Below are positions 1 to 10,990 of a stretch of DNA of 64,000 nucleotides, piece by piece. The number at the start of each line of letters is the position of its first letter. Positions within the stretch are counted from its first letter, which is position 1. The stretch spans positions 30,588,527 through 30,652,526 of the forward strand of contig OX485808.1 in the NCBI GenBank assembly GCA_950295325.1, read 5' to 3'. A program made the translations under genes and the position numbers. The notes under the pieces were generated by a model, which made no database searches, was not told the DNA's origin, and worked only from the letters and a program-made list of their open reading frames with translations. This DNA comes from Polytrichum commune (taxonomy: Eukaryota > Streptophyta > Polytrichopsida > Polytrichales > Polytrichaceae).

Positions 1-2403
1 AAAAAAAAAACTTGCTCAACGAGAGATTGAGTTCTTGAGGTATGTGATGACAAAGGAAGTTGGTGGATGAACATGACAAATGTCAAGGCAATCCAAGAGG
101 AGAATTGGCCCTTGACTCAAGAGAAGGGCTAAGGTCATTTGTTGGCCTAGCCAACTACTACCACCACTTCATTCGAGGTGTTTCTAAGGTTGCTAGGGCC
201 TTAGTCAACTTGTTGGAAAAATGGCTATCCCAAGAGTGGGATGAGCCTTGTCACCAAGCCTTTGGGGAGCTCAAGAGCAAGTTTCCTTCACAAGATGTGG
301 TTAAGTTCCCGAGCTTTCACAAGCATTTTGAGATGCACATGGAGGCAAGTGACTTTACCATTGGCGGATGTTGATCCAAGATGGATGCCCATTGCATATG
401 GGAGCATTAAGCTTAAAGGTTGTCAAACCTTGTGCGACTTGTGAAAGAAATGGCTATCCCAAGAGTGGGATGAGCCTTGCCACCAAGTCTTTAGGGAGCT
501 TGAGAGCAAGTGTTCTTAGACGCCCGTGCTCAAGTTCGCGGAGCTTGACAAACCTTTTGAGGTGCATACGGGGGTGATTAACTTTGCCAATGGCGGATTG
601 TTGATGTAAGATGGATGGCCATTGCATATGGGAGCATGAAGCTCGATGGTTGTCAAAGAAGACAACCAACTCATGACAAAGAACTTCTTTGTCGTAGTGC
701 ATTGCTTGAAGATGTGGCGACACTATTTGGGGTCGCACAAAGCAAAGGTCTACATGGACAATGTGTCCTAAAAGAATTTTGACATTCAAGCGCAAGTAAG
801 CGCCAAGTCATTGCGGTGGCATGATAGCTTGGCGCTTATGAAGGTGGATTTGATCCACAAACCGGACCGTGGAAATGTGGTGCCGGATGCAATAAGTAGA
901 CGGGAAGAGTTCCAAGCAATGAGAACCATCCAAACCTTGTGGCTAATGTGTGCCGGTGAAGGAAACTTGTGATGCAAGATACGGGAGGGGTAAATTTACT
1001 ACCCCAAAACACAAATGCTTTTAGGTGAGCTTCGCAAGAGCAAGGTGCTCAAAGAGGTTAAGTTGGTGGACGGATTGTTCAAGTGCAAGCAAAGTTGGGT
1101 GTATGTGCCACAAGGCAAGTTGAGGCTATCGGTTTTGAAGGAGGAATATGATAGTCTTATTGCCGGCCATAGAGGAGAAAGAAACAACCGCCGTAGAATG
1201 GTGTCAAGGAGGTACCATTGGCCGTGCATAAAAGAAGATATAACCCACTTTGTAAAGGCTTGGATGAAGTGCCAAGTGAACCGAGCCTCTTACCAAAAGC
1301 AAGGCGGTTTCTTGCAACCGGGGCCATGGCATAGTATGTGCATGGACTTGATCACAAGTTTGCCGGAGTCACATGGGTATGATGCCATCTTGTTGATGGT
1401 AGAGTGGTTTGCCAAGTTGGCACACATGGTGCCGATTGTGGGAACCGCCACCGCGTTGGAGACCGCATAGCCTTTTCTCAAAGGATGGTTGAGGCACCAC
1501 GGGTTGCCAAGAGTGATTGTGTGGGATCAAGATTCAAAGTTCACAAGTGCATTTTCAATGCATTTCTCTAAGGAGGTCGCAATGAAAGTAAGGTTTAGCA
1601 CGGCCTTGCATTCCCAAATATTTGGGAAAACGGAGCGTGTGAATGGAGTCTTGAAGCAATACTTGAGGAACTTGGTGGGGGCGGACCAAGGAGATTGGGC
1701 GGACTATGTGGGTCGAGCGGAGTGTAATTGCAATGTAGCCACGCACTTGGCTACCAAGGGGTGGTCTTTGGTGGTGGCTTATGGAGTGGATGCGCTCCAA
1801 CCTATTAACCTAGCTCTCGAGGGGGCACATTCAACACTAGAGTTCAACCAAGATGGTGAGGACTTGGCCAAGGATGGTAAACAAATCTTGGAGATGACCA
1901 AGTTGTTGGTGGAGAAAGCCCGAAGGTGCTACGGAGTGCAAATCAATGCCGGAAGACGCGAAGTGGAGTATGAGGTGGGCCAATAAGGTGTTGTTGAATG
2001 TGGACAACTTCACCTTGCCCAAAGGCCTTACTTCAAAAGTTCATGTCCAAAATTGGAACTTCGTTTTCCATTGTGCAACAAGTGTTCAAGGACATGTATA
2101 AGTTGGAATTACCGCCGGACATCAAAGTGCATCCGACATTTCATGTCTCATTACGAAAGTCATTTTAGGACGACACCTTGTGGCCCGATCACAAGCAAGT
2201 GATTAGGCCACGTCCCGACCTTGTGGAGGTCACTTGGAACATGAGGTAGGAGGGCATCCTCAAGTGTAGGAAGCCCAAGTGAAAATGAAAAAAAATGTAC
2301 AAATGAGTACTTGGTGAAATGGTGAGGATACCATGAGAAAGAAACCGCTTGGGTGGCGGCAAGAGACATGGTCAACACCAATGAATTGGTGAAGCACTTT
2401 GAA
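1..2403 (+). pseudogene. Ty3/gypsy chromovirus pol, decayed: RT/RNase H tail, integrase, chromodomain
   Basis: The 3' half of a retrotransposon polyprotein, broken by stops and frameshifts. Positions 60-374 resemble the RT-to-RNase H connection of Ty3/gypsy (motif GLANYYHHFI, then HQAFGELKSKF). Positions 1015-1470 carry an integrase zinc-binding region and the first catalytic aspartate (MDLITSLPES). After one in-frame TAG (1468-1470) the same frame continues at 1489-1986 with the second aspartate (WDQDSKF) and the glutamate (GKTERVN), so the DDE triad is still visible. Around 2230-2403 frame 1 reads EYLVKW, stop, GYHEKETAWVAARDM, a chromodomain; this puts the element among chromoviruses, whose integrase carries a chromodomain for target choice. 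The 5' part lies outside the window. It cannot encode a working enzyme. Confidence 0.85.
221..657 (+). repeat. Internal tandem duplication inside the RNase H region
   Basis: Two diverged copies, 221-427 and 450-657, offset by 229-230 bp. Both begin with ATGGCTATCCCAAGAGTGGG and share GCATATGGGAGCAT and GGTTGTCAAA near the end. The duplication lies inside the pol pseudogene and is not part of normal gypsy architecture. Confidence 0.75.
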
Positions 2404-4165
2404 GAAACTAAGGCTAAGGATTCCAATAAAATGAAGCGTAGGCATTGATGAGGACATCAATCTCCTTTAGTGGGGGAGAGACGCTAGTAGCACACTTAGC
2501 TTCGAGGTTAATTGCTCCACGACATGAACTTGTTCTTTGGCTTGAGGGAATAAAATCCAAACTTTAGTGGTGCAAAGAGAAAAGTATGAGATGAGGTCCT
2601 AGTCTTGTACTTGTGCTTGGTTAATGGAAGAGGGGGAATAGACATGCCAAACTAGGTTGGGTAAGCCGAGTAATTGGGGGCCATGGCTTGGAGGGGCCTT
2701 GGATAAAACCAAGAAACTTCTTAATTGTGGGCTTGTCCGGGCGGGGACAAGGTGATGGCGCGTGCTCATAAAAGTGCTACCCGCGAGCTAACGAGAGTTG
2801 GCGCATGGGAGTCATGAACCCATGTCTCGAAAGAGCAAAGTGGGAACCGAGTCGGGCGGGACTTGGCATCACCCCCGTGCGATCGAGGCGTGGCTTAACA
2901 ATGGAAAGCCATCTCGGAGTTGCAACCGAGACAACTTAGTGGAAGCGTTGAGGTCTCGCCTAGATGTGTCACGTTAGGCTAGTGGAGCCTAACGGGGGAG
3001 GCCCCAAAGGAGGGGCAACCCAAGTGAGTCCCAAAGTAGGTGGGTCTAGTGTAGGTTAGGTCCTTGGATGAGAGATCCAAGGTCGCTAACGGACCACCTA
3101 GGAACGACACCTTTGGGACTATGCCAAATTTGAAGATGCATTGTGGGGGTCGCGCCCTAAGGTAAACACAATGCCGCACCATAGAGGATGGCAACTTGAG
3201 AATTGGTGTGCCGACTACGAGTATAGTCGATGAGGGCATCGACTCCGTTTGGTGGGGGTGAGTGTCGCGCACCTCTCCATGAGGAGTGGCCGAAACACCA
3301 TGGGCACAAGGGGGACCCCGGAGTGACACCCGGGACTTGTGGCGCCGTTGGTGAGAGGGCCCAAGTGATCCTAGTGTGGGTGAGGGCCCCGGGCGTTGGG
3401 AACGCCTCCCACCCACGAAGATTAGGAGGCACAAGGGTAAGGCCATGAGTTATGCGTAGCTCATGGCGTGGTGATTCTAGAAAGCTCAAGAACACCTCAA
3501 TCGGAGGTGTGAGCTAGGAGTTATGGCCATTTGAGTGGGGCGCTGTCCCGGGACAGCGCCCTGGTACAGCAGTGCCTGGGAGTGATTCCCGGGACTGCCA
3601 AGGTTCAAACAGGCATAACTTCCTCAAGACTTGCTCAAATGGAGCAAGTGAGGAGTCCATCGGCATCTACGTGAAGCGTAGATGAACATGGAGTGGTTGG
3701 TTGTTATGATCAGACATCATACAAGGAAGTTATGATGGTCTGAAGCTGCTGGGGGGGTTCTAGGCCCAGCAGCTAAAGGAAAATGTCCACTTGGCCCCAA
3801 CTCTTGGTAGAGAGACAAGAGGTTGGTTGACGGTGGGGTAGGGGCCCCGCGTGAAGTCCTAGAGGCTTATATGGGTGAGGTGGTGTGGCCTCACCCACCC
3901 GAGGCCGAACGGCACGGCCTCCATGGGCTTTGGCCCATTGTGAGGCCATAGTTGCCTAGTATGGTTCGGGTTGTTGTAGTGTTGCTCCGGCAATGCGATG
4001 ATCAACATAGGATTGGACTTCCACGGATGGAAGTCCACATCTAAGAATTGGTTACCGATCAAGGGGTGAGTCCCGAAATCAAAGTAGGAGGGTTGGTTCC
4101 CCTCCTATGAACTATATGGTCCGGGGTAAGAGGAGCTAACCATTAGCATGGCGGAATGCGAAGGG
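2404..4165 (+). other. Probable 3' non-coding end and LTR of the chromovirus
   Basis: There is no supported gene here; the open frames on both strands are short and look like nothing known. A purine run at 2469-2481 (AGTGGGGGAGAGA) sits just after the chromodomain, where a polypurine tract and the start of the 3' LTR are expected. The stretch is more GC-rich than the surrounding DNA. Only one copy is present in the window, so the LTR limits cannot be set from repeats and I give none. Confidence 0.4.
3538..3561. repeat. Perfect 24-nt palindrome
   Basis: GGGCGCTGTCCC is followed directly by its exact reverse complement, with no spacer. It lies in the presumed LTR. It could be a hairpin in RNA or a dimer-binding site; the sequence does not say which. 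Confidence 0.9.
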
Positions 4166-5291
4166 TTAGCGCTCGTAACCTTTGCTAGAAAGGAAAATTG
4201 GCAAGATTGCTAAGGGGGCTAGCAAGGGTTGCGACACGGAGGGGATTTCCGGGCTCGTCACGATTGGCAAACCACCTGCACCACCAGACTCTACTACCTT
4301 GCTTGTGGGCTCCTTTGAAGCTGACCGTGCAAACGGAGATACACTTCTACGAGAGTTGGATTTTCCCGCATCAACACTGCAAGGGTGTCCTCCACGTGAC
4401 GGTGTGCCTACCTCTCTTTCCACTGGGATCCCAAGCTTGGCCATCACCGCAAGAAACGAGCTCTGAATGTTGTTGAATTTTTCATCCAACTGCCAAACCT
4501 CTGCCCTTATCTCCTCAAGACCTACACTCCTCGTGCGACTTACATGAGGAGATAATCTTAAACCCCATTGTGCATCGCTTACCCCTCCCCCCCCCTTTGA
4601 CAACGTGGAAGACGCTGGACGGCCACCTTTTGACCTTGACGTGTTTTTGGGCCTTTCAAGCTTCACCTCAATCTCTTCTTGGCGGGGGTCCCTCTTCAAA
4701 CATGACGCCTACACAAACAAAGTGAGTTAGCAAAAATTATAACAACAACTGCACATCATTTGCTATTTTGACCAATATTATATAGATAAATGTTAAAAAC
4801 TAATTTGCTATTGCCAAAGTGCTTACCAACCTAGCCCGCACCTCACCCTCGGATCGGCCGAATGTTGACATTTTTTTCATACATTTCCGTGTCTCCCTCA
4901 TAACATTTGTCTACTCGATCTTCTTCGGATCGCGAGTGTGCTCCACCATGTTCAACCAATGATCAAGCCGGATAAATTCTGGTTTACACAAACCTTTCAA
5001 AATGCGCATTTTCATTTGAGTTATTTTGCTCTTCAACTGTTGGCCAAAGTTGCTTTTAAATACCTCGTACCTTAACACACGCCTTTGTATCCTCGATATT
5101 CCCAGTTCTCCCTCATTCGCGTATAGATGTTGTCCAATGTTGTCCCATCCTGGTAATTTATGTTGTCGACGCTCCAGTCCAAGTCGCTGGAGTAGCCACG
5201 CAGAGCATTCAGCCATTGTGGCCTGTACACACCACTGGGAAATCCTGCAAAACAATCCACACCAACCACAATCCACATTGACCACCCACAT
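4166..5291 (-). pseudogene. Relic of a plant transposon accessory protein (Transposase_24 / En-Spm-like)
   Basis: On the minus strand a first block (5278 down to about 4830) reads DNINYQDGTTLDNIYTRMRE, then after a frame change LKSKITQMKMRILKGLCKPE, DHWLNMVEHTRDPKKIE, a stop, and TNVMRETRKCMKKMSTFGRS. A GTAAGC donor at about 4830 and an acceptor ending TGTGTAG just before 4712 join it in frame to a second block (KRDPRQEEIEVKLERPKNTS, down to 4166), which is low complexity. The pattern of a Lys/Arg-rich stretch, a W-containing block, then 'NR..RS..G..E....L' is what I know from plant Transposase_24-type ORFs carried by CACTA-like elements. At least one frameshift and one stop break it. The family call is by pattern only. 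Confidence 0.4.
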
Positions 5292-6180
5292 TAGCGATAA
5301 CCTAAATTAATTTCAACTGTGTAGAGTAATGTGGATCTATGCATAATAACTGTGCATAGTCATATACAACTCTGCATGTTCAAAGCACTACAATATGACC
5401 TATAGTAAGCACGACACATTCTTCAATATTCAACATATACAAGTCAAGGATGGCAATTTCACAATCTGATAGTACACCTCCAACTGTACTTAGGAATCCC
5501 TGATCAGGTTAATGCTAGGGCAATTGAGGTTCCATAGCAAATTCCAGAACCTATTATAATACTCATACTGCACCACCAAAGTTTTCAGCTGGACTAAGGA
5601 CTAATAACCTTATTAATAACCTGACTGGCACAATTTCAGGAAAACTAAGAGCATATCTAGTAAGGGGAGTTTTTGAGTAGGAAGTGGTGCAGGTCTTATG
5701 AGAGACCGGGTTGAAACATCAAGGAGATTGTCAAGAAAACAAAAACCAGGCTCCCTGAACAAAAATATAGTCCACAACACATCAAGCCTTACACTATTTA
5801 TGCAAACGTGACATTAATCTGCAAGCCCATCCCAGCCCGACAATGCGAGATAAAAGCAATAAATGCACTGCAAGTACACCAGACATATCAACTTAAAGAA
5901 GGGAATAAAGGTAGTCTAATGAGCCATGTCTACATAGACTAGTATTCATGCCATCTTGATCCACATTTGTATACAAGCAGCATGTTATGTAGAGAATGCT
6001 AGAGAACACCTTCAACCACAAGCACATCTACTAATTGGAGGAGTAACTATTAATTGGAGGAGGAGGAGTGTTCTGCAACAAAGTAATCAGCAATGTCACC
6101 CAGACCATACAGACCGCATTTACTCTCTGAACCCAGAAAGAGTAGAATATATACCCAGAGGGTGCAGGCCAGTAAGGAAA
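5292..6180. other. No gene seen
   Basis: AT-rich sequence between the minus-strand transposon relic and the first recognisable LINE reverse transcriptase residues. It could include the 5' part of the LINE, but no motif supports that. Confidence 0.5.
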
Positions 6181-6199
6181 CATATATTCACACTCCAAC

Positions 6200-7128
6200 A
6201 CTATATTCACCGGAGAATGCTTTGGCCAAACAAAAGAAGTACCAATTCAAAGAGGTACTATACAAGGGGACACCCTGAGCCCATACCTCTTTATTATATT
6301 CCTAGAACCACTACTAAGGTGGCTACAAAAAGACAAGTATGGATACACCCTCGGGGGGGGGGCAATGTGTTAAAAAATTAAGGATATAGGTGCGAACAAC
6401 CACTATTTTATAGGGGGTATTACTTTCAATTCTCTTCTTTTTTTCACATACTATCATTATGTAAATTTCTACTTTGGATTAATAGAAAAATGGCTTGCAT
6501 TACTTATAATTCCAAATTACCTATTATTCCATACCTTATAGTATTTTAAAGATGTCCAGTGTCATTTTTGATACCCTATATTACTCCTTAAGTCCATTTA
6601 TAATTTTTAGCCCCCATGTTTTTAAAATACCCTATCATTTGTTCGCACGTATATTGCTACTCCAACCAATGACTACCCCCCCCCCCCCGAGGATACACCT
6701 TTGTAACATCTAATTTCACAATCAACTCTACATCATACGCAGATGATCTAGCCACCGTCACCAACAAACTCACATCAATACAACCACAACCAAACAAAAT
6801 AGATAAATATTGTGAATGGACAGGTATGGACCTTGGAATATCAAAATGTGCAGTCACAGGATGCCCTAACAAATCCAAACTGAATCAAATAACATTCAAA
6901 AGACAAATACAAACCGCCAACATTACATACCGAAACAAGACTGTCCCAGTGCTACACCAAAACGAACCATATGTATACCTAGGCATTCACCTAGTCCCTT
7001 CCCTCAAATGGAAGATACAAATACACATCACAACCACTAAGTTAATAAGCCAATGTAGCCAATTAGCAAACTGCCCAACAACAATCAAACAAAAAATTAG
7101 CATAGTAGATAAAGTAATCAGAGCTTGA
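6200..7128 (+). pseudogene. LINE reverse transcriptase, interrupted by a DNA transposon
   Basis: From about 6218 the frame reads IFTGECFGQTKEVPIQRGTI, then QGDTLSPYLFIIFLEPLLRW, the typical non-LTR RT block around the fourth conserved motif. The frame is cut at 6350 by an inserted element. It resumes at 6700 and reaches the catalytic YADD box at 6736-6747 (YADDLATVTN), followed by GISKCAVTG and YLGIHLVPSLKWK, the usual blocks after the active site. Subtracting the insertion and one target duplication joins the two halves without a frame change. The frame ends in TGA at 7126-7128. The residues upstream of 6200 are frame-shifted or lost. Confidence 0.85.
6350..6691. mobile_element. Small non-autonomous DNA transposon with CTC-G(n) ends, member 1 (342 bp)
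   Basis: The left end reads CTC followed by 10 G (6350-6362), the right end 13 C followed by GAG (6676-6691). It is flanked by a perfect 8-bp direct duplication GATACACC at 6342-6349 and 6692-6699. Both subterminal regions carry ATATA then GTGCGAACAA: on the plus strand near 6384-6400, and inverted near 6637-6656. The interior is AT-rich with no ORF. An 8-bp duplication is typical of hAT and some other cut-and-paste superfamilies, but a CTC-poly(G) end is not a terminus I recognise. Confidence 0.9.
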
Positions 7129-9218
7129 ATCGTATACAGTTTTTATGCAGTCTCATATTCACTGGCCGGAATCATAAAATTAGATAAAAAATCATAGCAA
7201 TGCAAAAGAAAATATGCGGACTCCCCAAATGCACATCAAATATGGTCACTCAATTACCCCATGAGCTGTTTGGAATAGAAGCATTTTCACTAAAAATGCC
7301 TACCTTAGATGTATTGGGGAACAACTCAGAAATGCACTAAATGACAAAGGTAAACTTGGAACAATCTACAGAGGGCTTACACACTATATACTTGCCAAAC
7401 ATGGAGGAGCAAAAAATATACCTAGAATCAAACACCACGATTGTAACCGATCACCCACTACTAGAACAATATACCTTATAAAAACAACAGGTGGAGCCCA
7501 CCTCAGAAGCCATTTAGAAACATTCCCTCTTGAAGCAACACCACTCGAAAAAGAATGGCACAAACTATCCACAACACCACCTCCACAAAAAATCTCCAAT
7601 CAAAACCTAAAACACATACACAAACTACTCTTAGAGAACATATATGACATAAAACAACTCACTTTAAGAGATGGCACACACATGATGTCCCATACTGAAT
7701 ATATAAACTACTACAAAAAACCAACACATATGCTAAAACAAACACTAAAAATAGCAAAACAACTATTTTGCCACCCAGGATGCAATAAAAATTGCCTAGA
7801 GTCATGCCAAAACCATTACCCACCACACACACTAAAACAAGAATACATTATAGCAAGACACAACATAGAACCTGTAAACAATGACACCCACACACATCCA
7901 CCATTCCCAATACACCCGCCCGCACCAATACACATAATAAACAACCCAACAAAATACCCTATACACTCAATATATAATAGACCACTATATAGTACCAACC
8001 AAAGATAAACATAAAATCATAAAAAAACAATACACATATCTATGCCAATGGGTAGTACCCAATGGTACAACTTATAACAAAAAACTCGCGCAAAGAGAAT
8101 TATTCCCTTATAACATCCCAAGAGTCATACAACATAATACAAACATAATACTCACATACTTCACTAAGAAAAAACACACAATATACGAAAATATAATACG
8201 AGGAAACGATTTCTTTACCCAAAACAAAGACCCAAGACACATATCCCCACCCCTAAACATTCCCCTTGTAAATATATCTACACAAGAATGCAACCCGGAA
8301 AAAGATATCAACACTAACACAAATAAAATTCAAGTACAAGGTGAAAGCGCCCACATATACGACGAAACAGGAAAACACCTTATAACCATTCCACGGGATA
8401 GACTCACATGGCTATGGAATCAATACAACCGAATGCTACATCAACCACACGACCTAATACCCCCCACCCAAACATTCGAAATAGAAATAACCTGGCTATA
8501 TCAACGATACAAACACAAAAACCCAAAGAACGACCCACTCAAAAACTCACACCACACCTTACCCAAAGTATTACTAGACTACATTACAACGTCCTTTAAG
8601 ATTACCCATTCCTACTTCTCCTCACCAGTCACATGCTCCACTCAATTAACAAAATTATGCTCACCATTTCCCAGAGATAAAATATTTGGATCCATAGGTA
8701 CTGCATTCTCACATAAATGGCACGGAATAGGTTATGCCCACCCTCACAATGAAAGAGAAGCCCAAGAAGCCATCCACTGGGCTAGGTTAGCAGCTAAACA
8801 CAACCCAAACTCCATCACAATACTCACCATCCCAGACTTAAACTGGTATCAAAACCCCACCTCATACATAGGCCCCTTCCCAGACACACATGTAATCACC
8901 CATATACCAGCAGACACCACTAAATACGAGGAACCAACAAAACCACCAGAACTCAGTGAAACACGAATAGAAACACTTGTTATAAGAATCCTATGCGTAC
9001 ACCACCAACTCAATAACATAGGTACATCCGAACAAATGAACACCATAAAAAACATATGCAATAACCTTGACATAACACGCATAACCACGCAAATAACCCC
9101 TCCTACCCCACAAAATATAGAAGTTAACATAAGCAAAAAAATGGAATGCCCTTACAAACTTAAGCCCAAACATACACTATCACAACACAACCCCACCAAT
9201 CCCAAACTACGAAAATGA
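7129..9218 (+). pseudogene. LINE linker region with an unidentified conserved-looking domain
   Basis: After the RT stop the frame continues with HELFGIEAFSLKNAYLRCIG-like sequence, typical of LINE RT thumb regions, and goes on through 8010 with interruptions. From about 8350 to 9000 the translation is clean: HIYDETGKHLITIPRDRLTW, then HTLPKVLLDYITTSFKITHS, then FGSIGTAFSHKWHGIGYAHP, EAIHWARLAAKHNPNSITIL and PADTTKYEEP. This is not RT, RNase H or a known LINE endonuclease. I recall similar strings in proteins of other streptophyte or algal LINEs, with a faint resemblance to PCIF1-like adenine methyltransferases, but cannot verify it. No intact methyltransferase NPPF/DPPY motif is visible. Confidence 0.55.
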
Positions 9219-9246
9219 AACACCCCTTAAATTCCCACCCCAATAC

Positions 9247-9780
9247 TGCTTCTACATGGACGGATCCTTCAACCCACCGAAAAAAGTAGGAGATACTTGG
9301 CTAAGGGAGGAAGCTGGTTATGGTATATACAATCAAGAAAAAAATATCAAACTTGCAATGAGGCTACCATGCTTACAAAATATTTTTAGAGCAGAATTAA
9401 TGGCCATACACCACGCCCTTACAATAATAAACAATGACTTCCCAAATGAACCCACCCATATCTTCACAGATTGTCTCAATGGCCTATATGTGATAAAAAA
9501 CCAAATAAAACACCCCACACTACATAACAACCACCCGGATAAAACCATCTTAGAAGAAATTGTTAAGTTCCTTGTCCACAGAATGCAACCCACAACACTA
9601 TGTAAAGTCAGAGCACATGCAAACATTAAGGGAAACGAAGAAGCCGACGCACTTGCCAAAGAAGGAACAGCTATGGAACACCTCAACGCTCCCAACCACA
9701 TGAATTTGCCCACTCAACCCCATACTACTACCAAAGAGATGAATGGCCATCAATGGACTCAACCCCCGACAAAGGACCCA
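9247..9780 (+). pseudogene. LINE RNase H domain
   Basis: The four acidic RNase H residues are visible in order: FYMDGSF (first D), FRAELMAIHHAL (E), HIFTDCLNGLYV (second D) and GNEEADALAKEG (last D). A HAN motif (RAHANIKGNEEAD) matches the His-containing loop. The spacing fits type-I RNase H of LINE and LTR elements. It is part of the LINE rather than a host RNase H gene: it lies in line with the RT and the C-terminal finger and has the same A-rich composition. Confidence 0.85.
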
Positions 9781-9930
9781 TCAGATTCCTTGAAAAACAC
9801 CTTATAAAATCCGATAAAAATATAAACCTATAATTAATCCCTACACTATATCCCAACATAGATAAATGGATAGCCAATGAAACAATAGATAATGAATTAT
9901 CAAATAAATTTTGGACAAACAAAAACATTA

Positions 9931-10573
9931 CGGATGCTCAAAAAACATGCCTTCTAAAACTAAGACATGGCCAATACATGGGGAACGCCAGAAAACAATT
10001 ATTCTTCGGTAGGGAAGCCTTCCCATCAATCACATGTCCCATATGTAACTCCCTAGACCCAGACACATGGCTACACGTACTCCTAAAGTGTAAACAACAC
10101 CACATACATGCCCTCATAACCAAAAGACATAATAAGGCAATGTGGGAATTAAGAAAACTAATAGTGGCATCAAAAAAATCAAGATGTTTTGTTCTCATAA
10201 ATGCAAGCACATATAACAATAACCCACCAGACAACACAGTCCCCCCATGGCTACTACCCTGCATGTGCTGCCAACAAGATGTCACTGCAATGCCAGATTC
10301 AAACCCGACCTCCTATGTGTGAAAGGACTGCCATACCAATCCCCACCACCGGCAGAACCAAACGAGAACCTCGCAATACAATTCATAGAATTCACATACT
10401 GCAATGATAGAATACCAGATGATACTATAATCAGGAAAACAGAAAAATATAAACCATTAATAGACAACATACTCAATAGAGGCTGGAAGATAGACCCACT
10501 ATTAGTCATTACGGTTGGTGCTAGGGCAACCACACACATCCCCTCTATGAAGAATATTGAAGGAATATTTTAA
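9931..10573 (+). pseudogene. LINE C-terminus: CCHC finger and restriction-like endonuclease-like block
   Basis: After an interruption near 9810-9930, the frame at 9978-10320 carries LRHGQYMGNARKQLFF and then CPICNSLDPDTWLHVLLKC, a C-x2-C...H-x4-C finger in the usual LINE position, followed by HHIHALITKRHNKAMWELRK. A frame change near 10285 leads to RFKPDLLCVKGLPYQ, then FIEFTYCNDRIPDD, then RKTEKYKPLIDNIL and GWKIDPLLVITVGA, ending in TAA at 10571-10573. The succession PD, then E-x-T, then K..KY resembles the PD-(D/E)XK-type endonuclease (REL-ENDO) that follows the CCHC finger in R2-like and Dualen elements. Active-site residues are not certain. Confidence 0.6.
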
Positions 10574-10799
10574 ATCCCTAAGGTAAATATCAAACACACA
10601 TTTGAGGAAATTAACGTTATTGCCATACAATATGCTATGTCCATAATCCTACACAAAAGAAGAATAGAAAACAACGAACCACTACCAACAAACGCATAAC
10701 CACTATTAGATTCCCAGATACACCAACTAGCCAACTAATAAGTAGGATGAAAAAAAAACAAAAAAAAATGCCAACGAAAGCTAAGGAAGTATACCCAAC

Positions 10800-10910
10800 T
10801 AATAAGTGCCCATAGGCACATGGCTAGTCTGGTTACTATAGTGCCCACCCCGAGAGGGGTTAGTAGTCCTACACCACTGGTATTATGTCCTGAGGGCATA
10901 ATACCAAGGG
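10800..10910 (+). other. Cluster of three hairpins in the LINE 3' tail
   Basis: Three inverted repeats follow each other: GTGCC-CATA-GGCAC (10806-10819); ACCCC-GAGA-GGGGT (10847-10860), whose loop is a GNRA tetraloop; and TGGTATTATG (10878-10887) pairing with CATAATACCA (10897-10906), extendable by one G-U and two G-C pairs to a three-base loop. They lie between the ORF end and the presumed LINE 3' end. Many LINE reverse transcriptases recognise such 3' structures, which is the likely role. Confidence 0.65.
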
Positions 10911-10990
10911 TGGGTCGAACGGGCATTCCAATCACGCTGATCGCAAGGTCAACGTTTCTTCTCTTCTCTCTCTCTCTGCTTATGATCATG

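Larger units (their letters stand above)
6181..10990 (+). mobile_element. Decayed composite LINE, 5' part missing or unrecognisable
   Basis: Ordered on the plus strand: reverse transcriptase (6200-7128, split by a later insertion), a long linker with a conserved-looking block (7129-9218), RNase H (9247-9780), a CCHC finger (10034-10092), a restriction-like endonuclease-like block (10285-10573) and a structured 3' tail (10800-10906) ending near a CT-rich run. The coding strand is strongly A-rich, as in many LINEs. No N-terminal APE endonuclease was found upstream of the RT. Several stops and frame changes make it inactive. RT plus RNase H plus a C-terminal endonuclease recalls the Dualen/RandI clade known from green algae; that assignment is inference. 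Confidence 0.75.

Noticed and set aside
6353-6688. Poly-G and poly-C runs as assembly gaps or sequencing artefacts
   Set aside because: Both members are flanked by perfect 8-bp duplications and restore reading frames, so the runs mark real element ends.
9256-9807. Host RNase H gene
   Set aside because: It stands in line with LINE RT and CCHC blocks and shares their composition.
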